Position numbers and translations under genes: made by a program
Origin: Aselliscus stoliczkanus
Lineage: Eukaryota > Chordata > Mammalia > Chiroptera > Hipposideridae
DNA: 64,000 nucleotides
Direction of reading: 5' to 3'
Assembly: GCA_033961575.1 (NCBI GenBank)
Contig: CM066732.1
Location: 79,674,187 to 79,738,186 of the forward strand
The notes under the pieces: model-generated
Database searches by the model: none
Seen by the model: the letters and a program-made list of their open reading frames with translations, nothing else
What the model was told of the DNA's origin: nothing
Shown here: one piece after another, positions 33,816-45,341 of the stretch
Layout of the letters: each line of letters starts with the position of its first letter
Numbering within the stretch: the first letter of the stretch is position 1

Positions 33816-35490
33816 TGTGTGCTAATATCTTTTATTTGATGGTTCCCCATAGAGTATTTCATTCGCAAGGCATCCCTTTAAGCACATGTGGCAGGATCCG
33901 TGCGTTTCAGTAATGGAGCAGAGTGGAACACAAGTCCAGGACTTTGAGCTACCAATAAAATAGTTTAAATTTTACTTAGATGAAGAAAGATTGATATTTT
34001 TCTTCTTAGGAAAATGTTAGGGCTAATACTTTGTAACAAGTTTTTAATGTCTAGGAAATATGAAATGGCTGAAAACAAATTCACATAGGATGCAGTTTGA
34101 TGCCGTAAATGTTAATAATTTAGTTACACCTTTGCAATTTTATATAACCAGCAGAGGAACAGTTCTATAACTTGCATTTTTGATGTGTGAGTTTTAATCT
34201 ATCTTAAAGTGTAATATCTGTTTAGATATTACAGTTTAATAGTCACTTTAGATCAACTGTTCTTTCCTATAGGAATATATTTTTTTTCTAGGAAAAATGT
34301 ATACATATAGAGAATGTGGCCATAACTTTATAATTTTCTATCATTGATCTCATTGTAGTGAGCTCACGCTCATGTGTGTCCACATGCAACCATTCCTTTC
34401 AAGGCTGCTCCATCTTTAACCCTGGCTTCTCCCTTTGGTGTCACCGCATAAAACTTCTCACCTGCCATGCTTCGCAAGATCCAACTGCATTTTAGTAGAT
34501 TTTACCATCTAATCTTACTCATCACATACTTTGCCTGTGGGCAAGTATGTTGAAATGTGGCTTATCTTTCCTACAGTCTTTCAAAGTCACTTTCTTCTCA
34601 AAGCAGATAAGGGTGAAGGTAGGCTACCCTGTCTTTCTGACCTGACACTATTTGTTGTGAGAATGAAATACAACCTTTTTTGAAAGGCTAAGAAGTCCTC
34701 ATGAATAAAGATACAGCTTGTAAGCCTGGGGAAGTTAAAAAACACAATGGAGGCAATCTGAAAATTTTTCACAAGGTAGCACTAGACCTTGAATATAAAA
34801 GATAAGTTACAGGAACTGAAAAAAAATTATCAAGAACATTTATGTATGAAAAAAATTTACATGTTACTTGCTTACATTCTTAAACTAATTTATGTCTGCT
34901 TTGTCACTACCTCTTCCTTTGTGGGGAAACTCCACAAAGAAAGTCACTGAAATAAGTTACTTAGAAAAATTTCTTTGCTTTCAGTTTTTATTTTTTTAAT
35001 CATTTAGAAGCCAGATGGCTCACTAGATACTCTCTCTTTAAAAAAATATATGACCGCCTGTAAAAAAAAAAAAAAAGAAGCAGGATGACTAGCTTTAGGT
35101 TAGAAGTCATTTGCATCCAAGAACCGTTTAAGTGCCTGATTAATTCAGTTGGTAGAAATGAGATTCTGGGAGATGCAATAAATGGACCAACCAGTGCTCT
35201 CTGAAGACGGGTTCCGTTGGATTATGAGATCACATCATGTCCTGGTTTTTGGTGTCTGTTGTGACGTACAGCAGGTTCTGCTATACAGAATAATTTCAGT
35301 GCTCTTCTGCTGGGCATATGGTGCTTTTAAGTGCACTCACTCCAAGGGTTGATATGACTGCTCCAGTTGATAAAGGATGGCACAGTTGGAAGGAAGGAAA
35401 TAAACTCTTGATGGTGTGTGGGAGTTAGGAGAGGAAGGGATTCATATGAGAGCAGAGCTGCTGAGAAAACAACACACAGTGACCTAATTA
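33816..35490. other. unique DNA, no gene seen
   Basis: Contains an A run at 35061-35075. The stretch 35090-35340 is free of repeats and of balanced composition, and could be conserved DNA, but that cannot be shown here. Confidence 0.4.
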
Positions 35491-35633
35491 GAAAACCAAT
35501 TTTAGGGGCCGGTCGAGTGGCGCGGTGGTTAAGCGCTGGTTTGGGAAGCCAGTGGCCCCGGTTCGGGTCCCATATATGAGGGCCAGTGACACTGCCCTAA
35601 AAAAAAAAACCCAAACAAACGAAAACCAATTTT
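35491..35633 (+). mobile_element. short SINE (~115 bp) with perfect target-site duplication
   Basis: Body 35504-35620. GGGGCCGGTCGAGTGGCGCG head, TGGTTAAGCGCTGG, B-box-like CCGGTTCGGGTCCCATA, then GAGGGCCAGTGACACTGCCC directly joined to an A run with a few C. GAAAACCAATTTT is duplicated at 35491-35503 and 35621-35633. It is the cleanest short copy in the window. Confidence 0.95.
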
Positions 35634-35692
35634 GCTGTCGTTTAAGTTGAATTCCTGTAAGTGTAGCTATTTCTTATGGTAAAATTAATCAT

Positions 35693-35736
35693 ATATACAT
35701 ATACAGTGTATTTTTATATACACTGTATATGTATAT
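35693..35736. repeat. AT-rich perfect inverted repeat (19-bp arms, 6-base loop)
   Basis: ATATACATATACAGTGTAT at 35693-35711 and its exact reverse complement at 35718-35736 flank TTTTAT. The TA-rich surroundings (35690-35775) suggest a microsatellite origin, but the CAGTG/CACTG core is not simple repeat. Confidence 0.92.
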
Positions 35737-35779
35737 TTTTATATATGTAAGTATGTATGCATATATACATATATTAAAT

Positions 35780-36844
35780 AGCAAACCTATAGGTAGCAAA
35801 AGGGCAAGATTTAACCCTAGCTATCAAACTAGGGACAGGGGAGAGATCTAATAAGAGCAAAAAAGAAATAATTTTAGAGGAAAGTTTCTGAGTAACAGAG
35901 AAGAATCTTCCAGGAAACAGCTTGGCACTCCTTTCTCCATTTAAAGACAGAGAAAATCATACATTTTTTTCTCATAGTATCACCTACAGATCCCATTCAC
36001 TGGCAAAAGGAATGATTTTGTATATAAAATTAATTGGGTAAGTTTACAGTCATAGAGCATCACACCTTCAGAATTTCCTGTTATAGGAATTTGTGTAAAA
36101 GTAAACAGGACTAGAAATTGTCAGAACAATAGGAATATGGCCGACCACATCAGTGCAGTTACGGAAAGCCCAAATGCCAAATTTGAATGTTTTCAGACAG
36201 AGAGTCTGTGAATTTTGCAATCAGGAAGTCAGATTGGCTACAAAATATGACTAAACACCAACCAAACAGAGGGGGCGGTTTTAGCACTGCCCAGAACGAA
36301 GAGGTCAAGCAAGAATATGTTTAAAACAGGGCCATTATAGACATTAACTTGTCATTTTCAGCAATGAGTTTTAAAAACATGGCTATCCAACATATAGCCT
36401 GTGAACCAAATTAATTCTTTCTGAAATTGGGTTGCAATTCATCTGAGATTTTGAAGGGAAAAAAATTGTTTTTCCTAATTTCTCCGTGCTAACCAGTTGA
36501 CAGGCTTAGTTAAGAACTGACTGCTGCTACATTTTACACAGAAGGCTTAGATCAATAATTGTAGTTGAAGCCAATTACAATTACTTACATGTATATAACT
36601 TGTGAGTTGTTCAGGTTTAAATCCATATTCTCCTGTCATGAAACTTGGATATTATAAATGATTGTGGAATGAAGCAAAGTTAACATAAATAAATCTTTTA
36701 CAGACACCATCTATGCTTGAGTTGAGTTCAGTATTCACTGGACTCACTATTCCTATCTAAATAAGTAAGTAAATAAGTACATAAATAAACATTACCTACT
36801 ATTGACATGAGTCTCCTCCTTGCCCAATAGCACAGAGAGGAGGA
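35780..36844. other. unique DNA, no gene seen
   Basis: No recognised repeat or ORF, apart from an AAGT/AAAT-rich patch at 36763-36788. Confidence 0.45.
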
Positions 36845-36849
36845 AAGGG

Positions 36850-37065
36850 GGATATAAACTTTATCAAGTTCCCCTTATGTACCAGGAATGGCTCTAAGGA
36901 TTTTTAATACAACATATAGATGATATCTTCACCTTATGGACAAGGAATCTGAGGCATAGAGAGCTAGCTCCCTTATCTTAACCAGCGTTTCATAGTTTGC
37001 AAAGAATGTAGCCAGGTCTTTGAACCCATGATTCTAAAGTCCATATTTTTAGTTATGCCTCTATA
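36850..37065 (-). repeat. MIR SINE
   Basis: 'ccccttatgtaccaggaatg', 'aaggaatctgaggcatagag' and 'tttgaacccatgattctaaa' follow the reverse-complement MIR. Confidence 0.72.
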
Positions 37066-37845
37066 TTATTTCTATTTTGTTCCATATGTATATTTATGAA
37101 TACATTATTTCATAAACCTTGTGTGTTTAATTTATTGTTGTAAATTCAGGTTTTCTCAACTATAACATAACATAAAAATATGTTAATAAGATAATCAATT
37201 TGAAATACATTTTTATGTATAATTAATAGTGATACTCAATGAAATAATATTTTTGTTCCCTAGAAAATTTTAAGCTCAAAGAACTTAATTAAAGGATGAA
37301 GAATGATTATTTCAGGGAGGTAGGATAATGGATAACCTTTAGTTTCTCCTTTGTGCTATTTTGTATTTCCTATTTCTCTACGATGATCATAGATGATTTT
37401 TTTCTAATCTAAATCATTATTTAAAGAAGAAAACCATGAGGTATCATAATAAAGGCTGTCTAAGATTGGTAGAACCAAGTATAATTTGTAATGCCTTTCC
37501 TGGACACAATTAGTAAACCATGAAAGCACACCTTACTTAAGTAGTGTCCATTCTTTTTAAAGTGGTTATCTCTTAAATTTACTTGGCTACCTTTCTCATT
37601 TGCAAATTAATTTCAAGAACTTTTATACTCAATTCGATTCAAAATACTTGTTTGGAACAACTTATACAGGAAACAGTAAGCAGTCGGTAGGGTCAATGGT
37701 TGATTCAAAGCTGAGTGTCAAAGAAATAATAATTAGGCCTGTTAAGAGATTTGGGGAAGTTATAGATATGTTGTATCCCAAAGAGATGCTGTATAGTAAA
37801 GTCATTAATGCACCAGATGGTTTAGGGCAAATGTGAGTTCTATTA
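37066..37845. other. unique AT-rich DNA, no gene seen
   Basis: The ORF 37600-37836 (78 codons) has no recognised domain; possibly chance. Confidence 0.4.
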
Positions 37846-37849
37846 TTGC

Positions 37850-38035
37850 CAGGTGTATAATCTCTGGGAAATTTTAAAATCTTTCTATGGCTTTTCTTCG
37901 TCTACTGTAAGAGGGCATAATGATAGTAGCTATACCTCATAAGTTTCTTGGGAGAATTAAGTGAGATGACATACATAAATCACTTAGAATAGTGCCAGAT
38001 ACTTCATAAGTGTTCAATAAATGTTAACTATCATT
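37850..38035 (+). repeat. MIR SINE
   Basis: 'ataatctctgggaaatttta', 'ctactgtaagagggcataat', 'gaattaagtgagatgacata' and 'tgttcaataaatgttaacta' match the MIR core and 3' end. Confidence 0.82.
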
Positions 38036-38165
38036 TAGTTAATGCGTATATATCACTGTAAGGAAAGAGCTGGCTTAAAAATTTCCACTAAGACTTATAT
38101 TATATAAAAACTAATAAGTAAAAGACTAGATTTTCTCACAGAATAGAAGCCAATGTTCTTGGAAT

Positions 38166-41130
38166 GAAATAATTTGACTGGACCAGATGGCTTCACAGGT
38201 GAATTTTACAAAACATTCAGAAAAGAATAAATACCTATTCTCCTCAAACTATTCCAAAAAATATGGAAGGAGGGAAGGCTCCCAAGCACATTTTATGAGG
38301 CCACTGTTACTCTGATCCCACAATCAAAGATATTGCAAAACCAGAAAACTACAGGCCGATATCTCTAATGAACATAGATGCAAAAATCCTCAACAAAATA
38401 CTTGCAAACCAAAGTCAGCATCATTAAAAAGATTATACACCATAATCAAATGGGATTCATTCCTGGTATGCAAGGTTGGTTCAATATGTACAAATCATTT
38501 AACATAATATATCACATTAACAAAATGAAAAATAAAAATCATATGATCATATCAATAGCTGCAGAAAAAGCATTTGACAAAATACAGCAGCCATTTATGA
38601 TAAAAACTCTTAGTAAAGTGGGAATAGAGGGATCATATCTCAACATAATAAAGGCCATATATGATAAGCCCACAGCAAACATCATACTCAATGAAGAAAG
38701 GCTAAAAGCTTTCCCTTTAACATCAGGTACAAGACAAGGCTGCCCACTTTCATCACTTCTATTCAACATAGTTCTGGGAGTTCTAGCCACAGCAATCAGA
38801 CAAGAAAATGAAATAAAAGGCATCCAAATTGGAAAGGAGGAAGTAAAATTGTCACTATATGCAGATGACATGATATTATATAGAGAGAATCCCAAAGACT
38901 CCACAAAAAAACTGCTAGAACTGATAAACAAAATTGGTAAGGTAGCAGGATACAAAATTAATATTCAGAAATCTGTTGCATTTGTATACACCAATAATAA
39001 ACTATCAGAAGAAGAAATCAGGAAATCAATCCCTTTTACAATTGCTTCAAAAACAATAAAATATCTAGGAATCAATTTAACTAGAGAAGTAAAAGACCTG
39101 TACTCACAAAATTATGAGACACTGAAGAGAGAAATCAAAGAAGATACAAATAAATGGAAATACATACCATTTCATGGATAGAAGAATTAATATAGTTAAA
39201 ATGTCAATACTACCTAAGGCAATATATAGATTCAATGCAATTCCAATCAAACTACCAAGGACATTTTTCTCAGAAATAGAACATAGAATCCTAAAATTTA
39301 TATGGAATCACAAAAGACCCCTAATAGCCATGGCAATCTTCAGAAATAAGAACGAAGTGGGAGGCATCACGCTACCGGACGGACATTAAAACATACTCAA
39401 AGGCTACAGTAATCAAAACAGTATGGTACTGGCATAAAAACAGACACATAGAACAATGGAACAGAATAGAGAGCCCAGGAATAAACCCATCCATATACGG
39501 TCATTTAATCTATGACAATGGAAGCAAGAATTTACATTGGAGTAAAGATAGTCTATATTAATAAATGGTGCTGGGAAAATTCGAATGACACATGCACAAA
39601 AATGAAAATGGACTACCTGTTTACATCACATACAAGAACAAACTCAAAATGGATTAAAGACTTATGTGTAAGACTTGAAACCGTAAAACTCCTGGGAGAA
39701 AACATAAGGAGTAAATTTGCAGACATTACCTTGAGTAATATTTTTACTGATATATCCCCTTGGGCAGGGGAAATAAAATAAAAAATAAACATATGGGATT
39801 ACATCAAACTTAAATGTTTTTTCACAGCAAAGGAAATCATCATTAAAACAAAAAGGTAGCCTACTGAATGGGAGAAGATATTTGCCAACGATAAATCTGA
39901 TAAGGGGTTAATACCCAAAATTTGTAAAACACTCATGAAATTCAACACCAGAAAAACAAATAACCCAATTAAAAAATGGGCAGAGGATATGAAGAGGCAT
40001 TTCTCTAAATAAGACATACAGATGGCCAACAGGCATATGAAAAAATGTTCAGCCTTACTAATCATTAGAGAAATGCAAATAAAAACCACAATGAGATACC
40101 ATGTCACTCCGGTCAGAATGGCTATCATCAATAAATCAACAAGTGCTGGTGAGGTTGTGGAGAAAAGGGAACCCTGGTGCACTGTTGGTGGGACTGCAGA
40201 TGGATGCAGCCATTATGGAAATCAGTATGGAGGTATCTCAAAAAACTGGAAATGGAACTACTTACTGTATGACCCAGCAATTCCACTCTTGGGTATCTAT
40301 CCAGAGAAAACCAAAACGCTAATTAGAAAAATCATATGCACCCCTATGTTTATTGCAGCGCTATTTATAATAGCCAATACTTGGAAACAACCGAAATGCC
40401 CATCGGTAGACGACTGGATTAAGAAACTATGGTACATTTATACAATGGAGTATTACTCCGCTATAAAGAAGAATGAAATCGTACCATTTGCAACGATATG
40501 GGTAGACCTAGAGAACATTATGGTAAGTGAAATAAATCAGTTGGAGAAAGAAATACCGTATGATCTCACTTCTATGTGGAATCTAAATATCTGAATGAAT
40601 GAGCAAAGTAAATAGAAATAGTCTCAGAAATATAGAGGAAAAACTGATGGTTGCTAGTTGGGAAGCGGGTGGGGATGAGGGAAAATGGGAAGAGATTAGA
40701 CAGCATAAATAGGTAACTACAATATTGTCTAGGGATATGAAGGACAGTTTGGGGAATATAATTAATAATGTTGTAAATATTTTGTGGGATGTCAGATGGT
40801 CACATGTCTTGTTAGGGAGACCACTTCATGAATGGGGTAGAGGCTTGATTACTGCACTGTATACCTGAAGCTGATTTTGTATAATATTGTATGTGAACTA
40901 TAATTCAATATGTATATAGTCGTGGGATGTGGAGCATAGTGTGGGAGTTGAGTTAATGGAATTGTAATAGATATGTATGATGTGGGGGGGAGTGGGGCAG
41001 CAGATTGGGGGAGGGGATTGTCACTTTGAGTGGTAAAAAGTATAACTATTGCACTGTCTTGTACACCTGAAACTAACTAAAAACTAAATAAATAAAAAAA
41101 AAAATAAAAAGCAAAAAAGAAATAATTTGA
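38166..41130 (+). mobile_element. 5'-truncated L1 retrotransposon (~2.94 kb)
   Basis: The insertion (38178-41118) is bounded by a perfect 12-bp duplication, GAAATAATTTGA (38166-38177 and 41119-41130). It starts in ORF2 just before the reverse transcriptase and runs through the 3' UTR (40595-41085), which contains a G-rich tract (40985-41020), and ends in an A-rich tail. L1 is the autonomous non-LTR retrotransposon of mammals. This copy lacks the 5' UTR, ORF1 and the endonuclease, so it is dead on arrival. Its ORF2 remains readable over long stretches, suggesting moderate age. Confidence 0.97.
38178..40594 (+). pseudogene. L1 ORF2 fragment (reverse transcriptase to C-terminus), broken
   Basis: ORF2p normally provides endonuclease and reverse transcriptase for L1 movement. 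Here the first open block, 38378-39181 (267 codons), covers the reverse transcriptase: [10 protein letters not shown], the motif-A region, [10 protein letters not shown], and the catalytic YADD (residues 161-164), all easily read. Motif A reads SIAAEKAFD where L1 has Asp at the first A, so a catalytic Asp is lost (GCT at residue 61). A frameshift near 39174-39181 moves the reading to 39174-39389 ([20 protein letters not shown]). Further shifts lead to 39512-39781 and to 40022-40594 (C-terminal domain, [10 protein letters not shown] to the end). The Cys-rich zinc-knuckle-like segment is in another frame, with a TGA at 40150-40152. Non-functional. Confidence 0.95.
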
Positions 41131-41394
41131 AAGCACATTATATATATTTGAACTTACCTGATATTGGTACCTTACTTCCAGGCAGGGAGTGTCTCCACCA
41201 GAAGTCTTTCCTGGGTCTCAAGAGGTTGTCTTAAAATTATATTTTGCTGTCCCTTTTCTGTGTCAGATAGTTTGTGATGGCTATCACGAAGTTAGTCTTA
41301 TATCCTCCATTCCTTTAGTTTTTCAGTAGGGGAATGTTGAAAAGTGTGTGGAAAGAGTGTAGGTAGCCAGAGATTTAGCTTTTAAATGCCTACC

Positions 41395-41484
41395 AATAAT
41401 AGTTGCCAATAATTGAGTACATTAGCATGAGTCAGCACTAATCAATGTACTCTCCAGAAATTAATTAATATTCTCAATAACCTA

Positions 41485-41533
<49 letters not shown>

Positions 41534-41665
41534 AAGGGCATATATTATTGTCTCTGTTTTACAGATAAGGAAAGTGATCTCCAGAAATTAGTCACATAAC
41601 TAAGAGATGGAACTGGGATTAAAACCCAGGCTGCCAAAGGTATGTCTGGTTTCCTATCTAATCCA
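41395..41665 (-). repeat. MIR SINE containing a (TA)n microsatellite
   Basis: 'ttgccaataattgagtacat' before and 'tctctgttttacagataagg', 'gggattaaaacccaggctgc' after belong to a reverse-complement MIR. About 21 TA dinucleotides (41488-41530) sit inside it. Confidence 0.8.
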
Positions 41666-42312
41666 TCTGGCCCAACAATGAACACAAATAATAGAAAAAG
41701 TGAACATAGATACTGAATTTAGGCAGAGAGGAATGATATTCAAAATATTCACGAGCTACTCAGCTCAGACACTAATTCTGATAAATCAGAATGGATGCCA
41801 GCTGTGAACAACTGGCATGGCTCTACTGGTGTGAACTGTCTGAATACCAACTCTAACATTTTAGGGAAAAAAGGATTAATTTGCAAAATGTATCACTCAA
41901 CATATTCACAAAGAAAATTGATTAAATTACAAGGGATCAGTAACAACCATATCAAATCCACCTGACTCAACTTTCAGACAGCCATCAGCAAAATGCCATG
42001 TTTTAAAGATGGTAGAATCATTTGTGTTCTTCTTCCAAATTGTGCCATTTTCCTTCCTGGTACCATGAGCCAGTGACAGCTAGACTCTAGATGAAAAGGG
42101 TGGTCTTGAAGTGGCCCTGCCTTTCTCTAAAGACATCTCATTACCTGTCCAGGGAGGATTAGAATGGATTTTTATTTTAAGTTATTTCATTGATTGGTAT
42201 CTGTTTGCTATCATGTAGGTAATACGATAATGAGTTTAATGTTACAATACAGGGTGGCTAAAAATACTGTCCACCTAGCATCAAATGAAATAAGTTAATT
42301 AATGGATTCCTT
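41666..42312. other. unique DNA, no gene seen
   Basis: No ORF or repeat recognised. Confidence 0.45.
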
Positions 42313-42802
42313 TTTGATATACTTTTATTATTAGTTTTTAAAAGACTTTATTGGGGAATTGAGGGAGGATAACAGCGGTGGGGAATCGGGGAAAGGGAAT
42401 AGACAAGTTGCTGTCTAGTTGTGGAGGACGTTGCTTCACTGACCCATGTTGGTATTATCATTGCACTCTTCCTGGGTGAGGCAGTTGGTTGCTGGCCTTT
42501 GGATGGCTGCTCACTGGTGGTTCACAGCATCTTACACCAGCTGCCGGCTGCTCACGCTGGCTGCCGGCCACTCACCGTAGCTCATGGCAGCCCACTGCAG
42601 CCCCACTGCAGCCTACGCCATCATGGGAGACTCACAAAACCCCAGCTCCAGGTCAAGCTGTTGTTCACCATCTGAGCTGTAGAGGGCACAGCATCACTGG
42701 CCCATGTGGGATTCAAACCGGCGGCCCTGATGCTCAGAGCTCGTGCTCCCAAGCCAATTCTTAAACAATGAGCCACTTGTTGGCCCATGTTTGATATACT
42801 TT
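42313..42802 (-). mobile_element. long tRNA-derived SINE with target-site duplication
   Basis: Minus-strand copy (about 42326-42787) of the long family: tail at left ('agactttattggggaattga' on plus), GC-rich body, tRNA-like head at right ending in 'cacttgttggccc'. Flanks share TTTGATATACTTT (from 42313 and from about 42790). Unlike the other long copies its A-tail is short and interrupted. The ORFs at 42421-42764 belong to it. Confidence 0.9.
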
Positions 42803-43172
42803 AATAACTACACTTTCATTTAGTGCTCCCACATTTACTGTTCTGCAACATGCAGGTTTTCTTGTGAGGTTTTCTCCTCTTTTTCTTACAATTGCGAAGC
42901 CAATTGCTTCTGACACTTACAGTCTGAAGTGTAATATTAAGGCATAAGAGAAAAAAAAATCTGGGTCCTGGCTGTGAGTCAGCTTCTGTCAGACTCTGAG
43001 CAGGACAGCTATGTGTCAAACAGTCCCATCCTGGAGAGATGTGAGAGGATTTAAGGACACCCAGCCTATAGAACCAGCACTTCCATCCTGTAACAACAAC
43101 AAAAATAAGAAAATATTTGGAATTCCTAGCTTCTCTTGACCCTAGCAAGTTTTTGAAAGTGTCGCACTCCTT
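42803..43172. other. unique DNA, no gene seen
   Basis: The minus-strand ORF 42816-43148 (110 codons) has no domain I recognise. The strand contains no repeat I can name. Confidence 0.35.
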
Positions 43173-43227
43173 AAAATTACATACACTTATTTGAAAACAT
43201 AAAAATTACATACACTTATTTGAAAAC
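43173..43227. repeat. 29-bp tandem duplication
   Basis: AAAATTACATACACTTATTTG followed by AAAAC occurs at 43173-43198 and, unchanged, at 43202-43227; a partial third echo (TTATTTGAAAA) follows. Confidence 0.95.
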
Positions 43228-44573
43228 TTATTTGAAAAGTTTTGGTTATTATATCCTTGGGGGACATTACTGTACTGAACATCCAGCATAGTTAACAGTT
43301 ATTAAGGTAACCATCAGGATTTCCTCTGTTGCTGTGTGTCCCCACTCTGTTTTGTCCACCCAGGTGTGTGTGTGAGGCCCAGTTTTCTATGCCTGCCAAC
43401 CTCAAATCTTGCCATCATAAGGAAATTAGAGTTAGGGCCTGAGAGGCTTGTTTTTAGGTTTATAGCTAATGAGGTACCTTCTTTGTTTCATTCAAGATGT
43501 TCCAATTCAGATTTTAAACTCCTTTATAGTTTTTTTCAAAATAAAATGGTAGACCCCCTGATTTTATACTTTTTTATTCCTCTGGCTATTGTTCTCCCAA
43601 CTTGTCATTTTAAATGTTTTGCTTTCTGACGTTTTCAACTTCAAGTCACAAAGTACCAACAACCACAATAATCTACTTCACCTGGAATGCAGCAACAGAA
43701 GGAAATTACACTTTTTTTGGTATTACTACTCTGTTGTTTTACAGTCCTGATTTTCAACTTTTGAATGCTCTTCTTTTTATTAACCAAAATTGCTCTGGGC
43801 TTATGTGGGCGATATCTGGGCTTCTCTATGGTATAACATACAATGAAAGCCAAAGACAACAGGGGGGCCCCGGGGGACTCAACCTAGGCCAGAATGGCTC
43901 ATGGAAGATAAACACAGGAAATAAAGTGCACTGGAAGTGCAGTTTAATTTAGTCAGGTTCTTGTCACCTGGTTTTTCAATGAATACTGTTTCTTGAGTTT
44001 TGAAAAAAATCACACACATTTTTGCTCTAGGAGCACTTAGAGCAAGAACAACATCACCCATCTCTAAAAATATTTGCTAGTGGATAAACTGTTAAGAAAA
44101 CATGTTTGTGTTCACGCTTGGAATAGAAATATTTACTATTCAGGCTCTGTACTTGAATTTTTTTTTTTTAATCAAGTGACTAAATTGGCTTTTTGTGAAA
44201 TGATGACCAAAATTAGGGCACTGGGTTGCCAACTGTTTTAGCTAAAACAAATGATCAAGAACTCCAGAGCCTTGTAATAACCTCTACTGAACCAGCTTAC
44301 ATTGTACTGAGTTCTGTTTGTTTTAATTCAAAAACACAATATTTCAGGAGAAGAACATGTTAGAAATTAGTCCCTAAAAACTTGAAAGGCAATGAATATT
44401 TGATGATATCTTGAAGCTTTAATGAAGGACTCTTGCATTCATTAGGAAATGAACTCAGAAGATTCTAGTTGAGGATGAATCTTTGAACTGATGGGCTTAA
44501 TTAATGTCACTATTGTTTTACCCTAGTCAGACTTATTCACATTTTGTGTATATTTCATACAATTCTTGTTCTT

Positions 44574-44575
<2 letters not shown>
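43228..44575. other. unique DNA, no gene seen
   Basis: Short open frames at 43336-43629 and 43614-43952 show no domains and no plausible splice context. Confidence 0.4.

Positions 44576-44615
<40 letters not shown>
44576..44615. repeat. 40-base T homopolymer
   Basis: An uninterrupted T run with no SINE or LINE body on either side. Confidence 0.97.
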
Positions 44616-44616
<1 letters not shown>

Positions 44617-45230
44617 TGGGTAGACCAGATATTTGGGGACTTTTGAAATAAGGTAACTTAATGGCTCAGCTTGCCAAGTCTTTACCAGGTATCAACCAAT
44701 CCCTTATTTCATGTGTGTATCGTCAACGTTACATTGAGATTTTGGCTTCTTTAGTAAGTGACCAACTTTAAGAGAAAGTACAATATACCCATTCTGGACA
44801 GTGTTAAGGATTAGGGAAAACTTTGCAAATAGTTCTGTTTGTTCTTTTCTTTAGAGTAGGGTTATTTAGAGTATTTAACAAACACACCTTTTTTTTGTAG
44901 TTATTTTTGTCTGTATTGTACATATCTCTGATTTTTGCTGCTCAACTGTTCAGTGTTTATCTGATTCAATGCTGCCTGATAAAAAAACCTTTACTGTATT
45001 TCCCTTCAGTTTGCTGTCATGAGATAATTTCCACGGATGATAAAATCCAGGGTGTTTGAGAGACAAGAATATAAACTAGCCTGCTTTATGACACTCAACA
45101 CCTTGACATGGTTTCTAGGTAACAGCAGCTGCCTGCAGAGAATATTTTTGATTCCAACACCTGAGGTGGGGGTAGGGCTGGACTCCAACACAATACACAG
45201 TGGTCAGAAAATTGGTCAGGAGCAAATGAA
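44616..45230. other. unique DNA, no gene seen
   Basis: Only short, overlapping opposite-strand open frames (45006-45240). Confidence 0.4.
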
Positions 45231-45341
45231 CTCTAGTTAGCCATCATTTACTTTTTAGTGTTTGGGCAAAGAATTTTGTGTCTGTTTTACAGAGCTTTAG
45301 AAAACAGATGCTAGATTTCTGCATCACATAGCATGGAGAAT
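45231..45341. repeat. duplicated segment, copy 1
   Basis: Shares a colinear ~110-bp block with 46254-46364: CTCTAGT, CATCATTTACTTTTT, AAAGAATTTT, then GTTTTACAGAGCTTTAGAAAA and ATTTCTGCATCACATAG. Divergence is moderate. I do not recognise the family. Confidence 0.85.

Noticed and set aside
38539..38955. 138-codon minus-strand open frame
   Set aside because: Antisense shadow of the L1 reverse-transcriptase ORF.
38178..41118. Possibility of a functional L1 or domesticated reverse transcriptase gene
   Set aside because: 5'-truncated, loss of a catalytic Asp, several frameshifts and an in-frame stop; flanked by a target-site duplication as an ordinary insertion.
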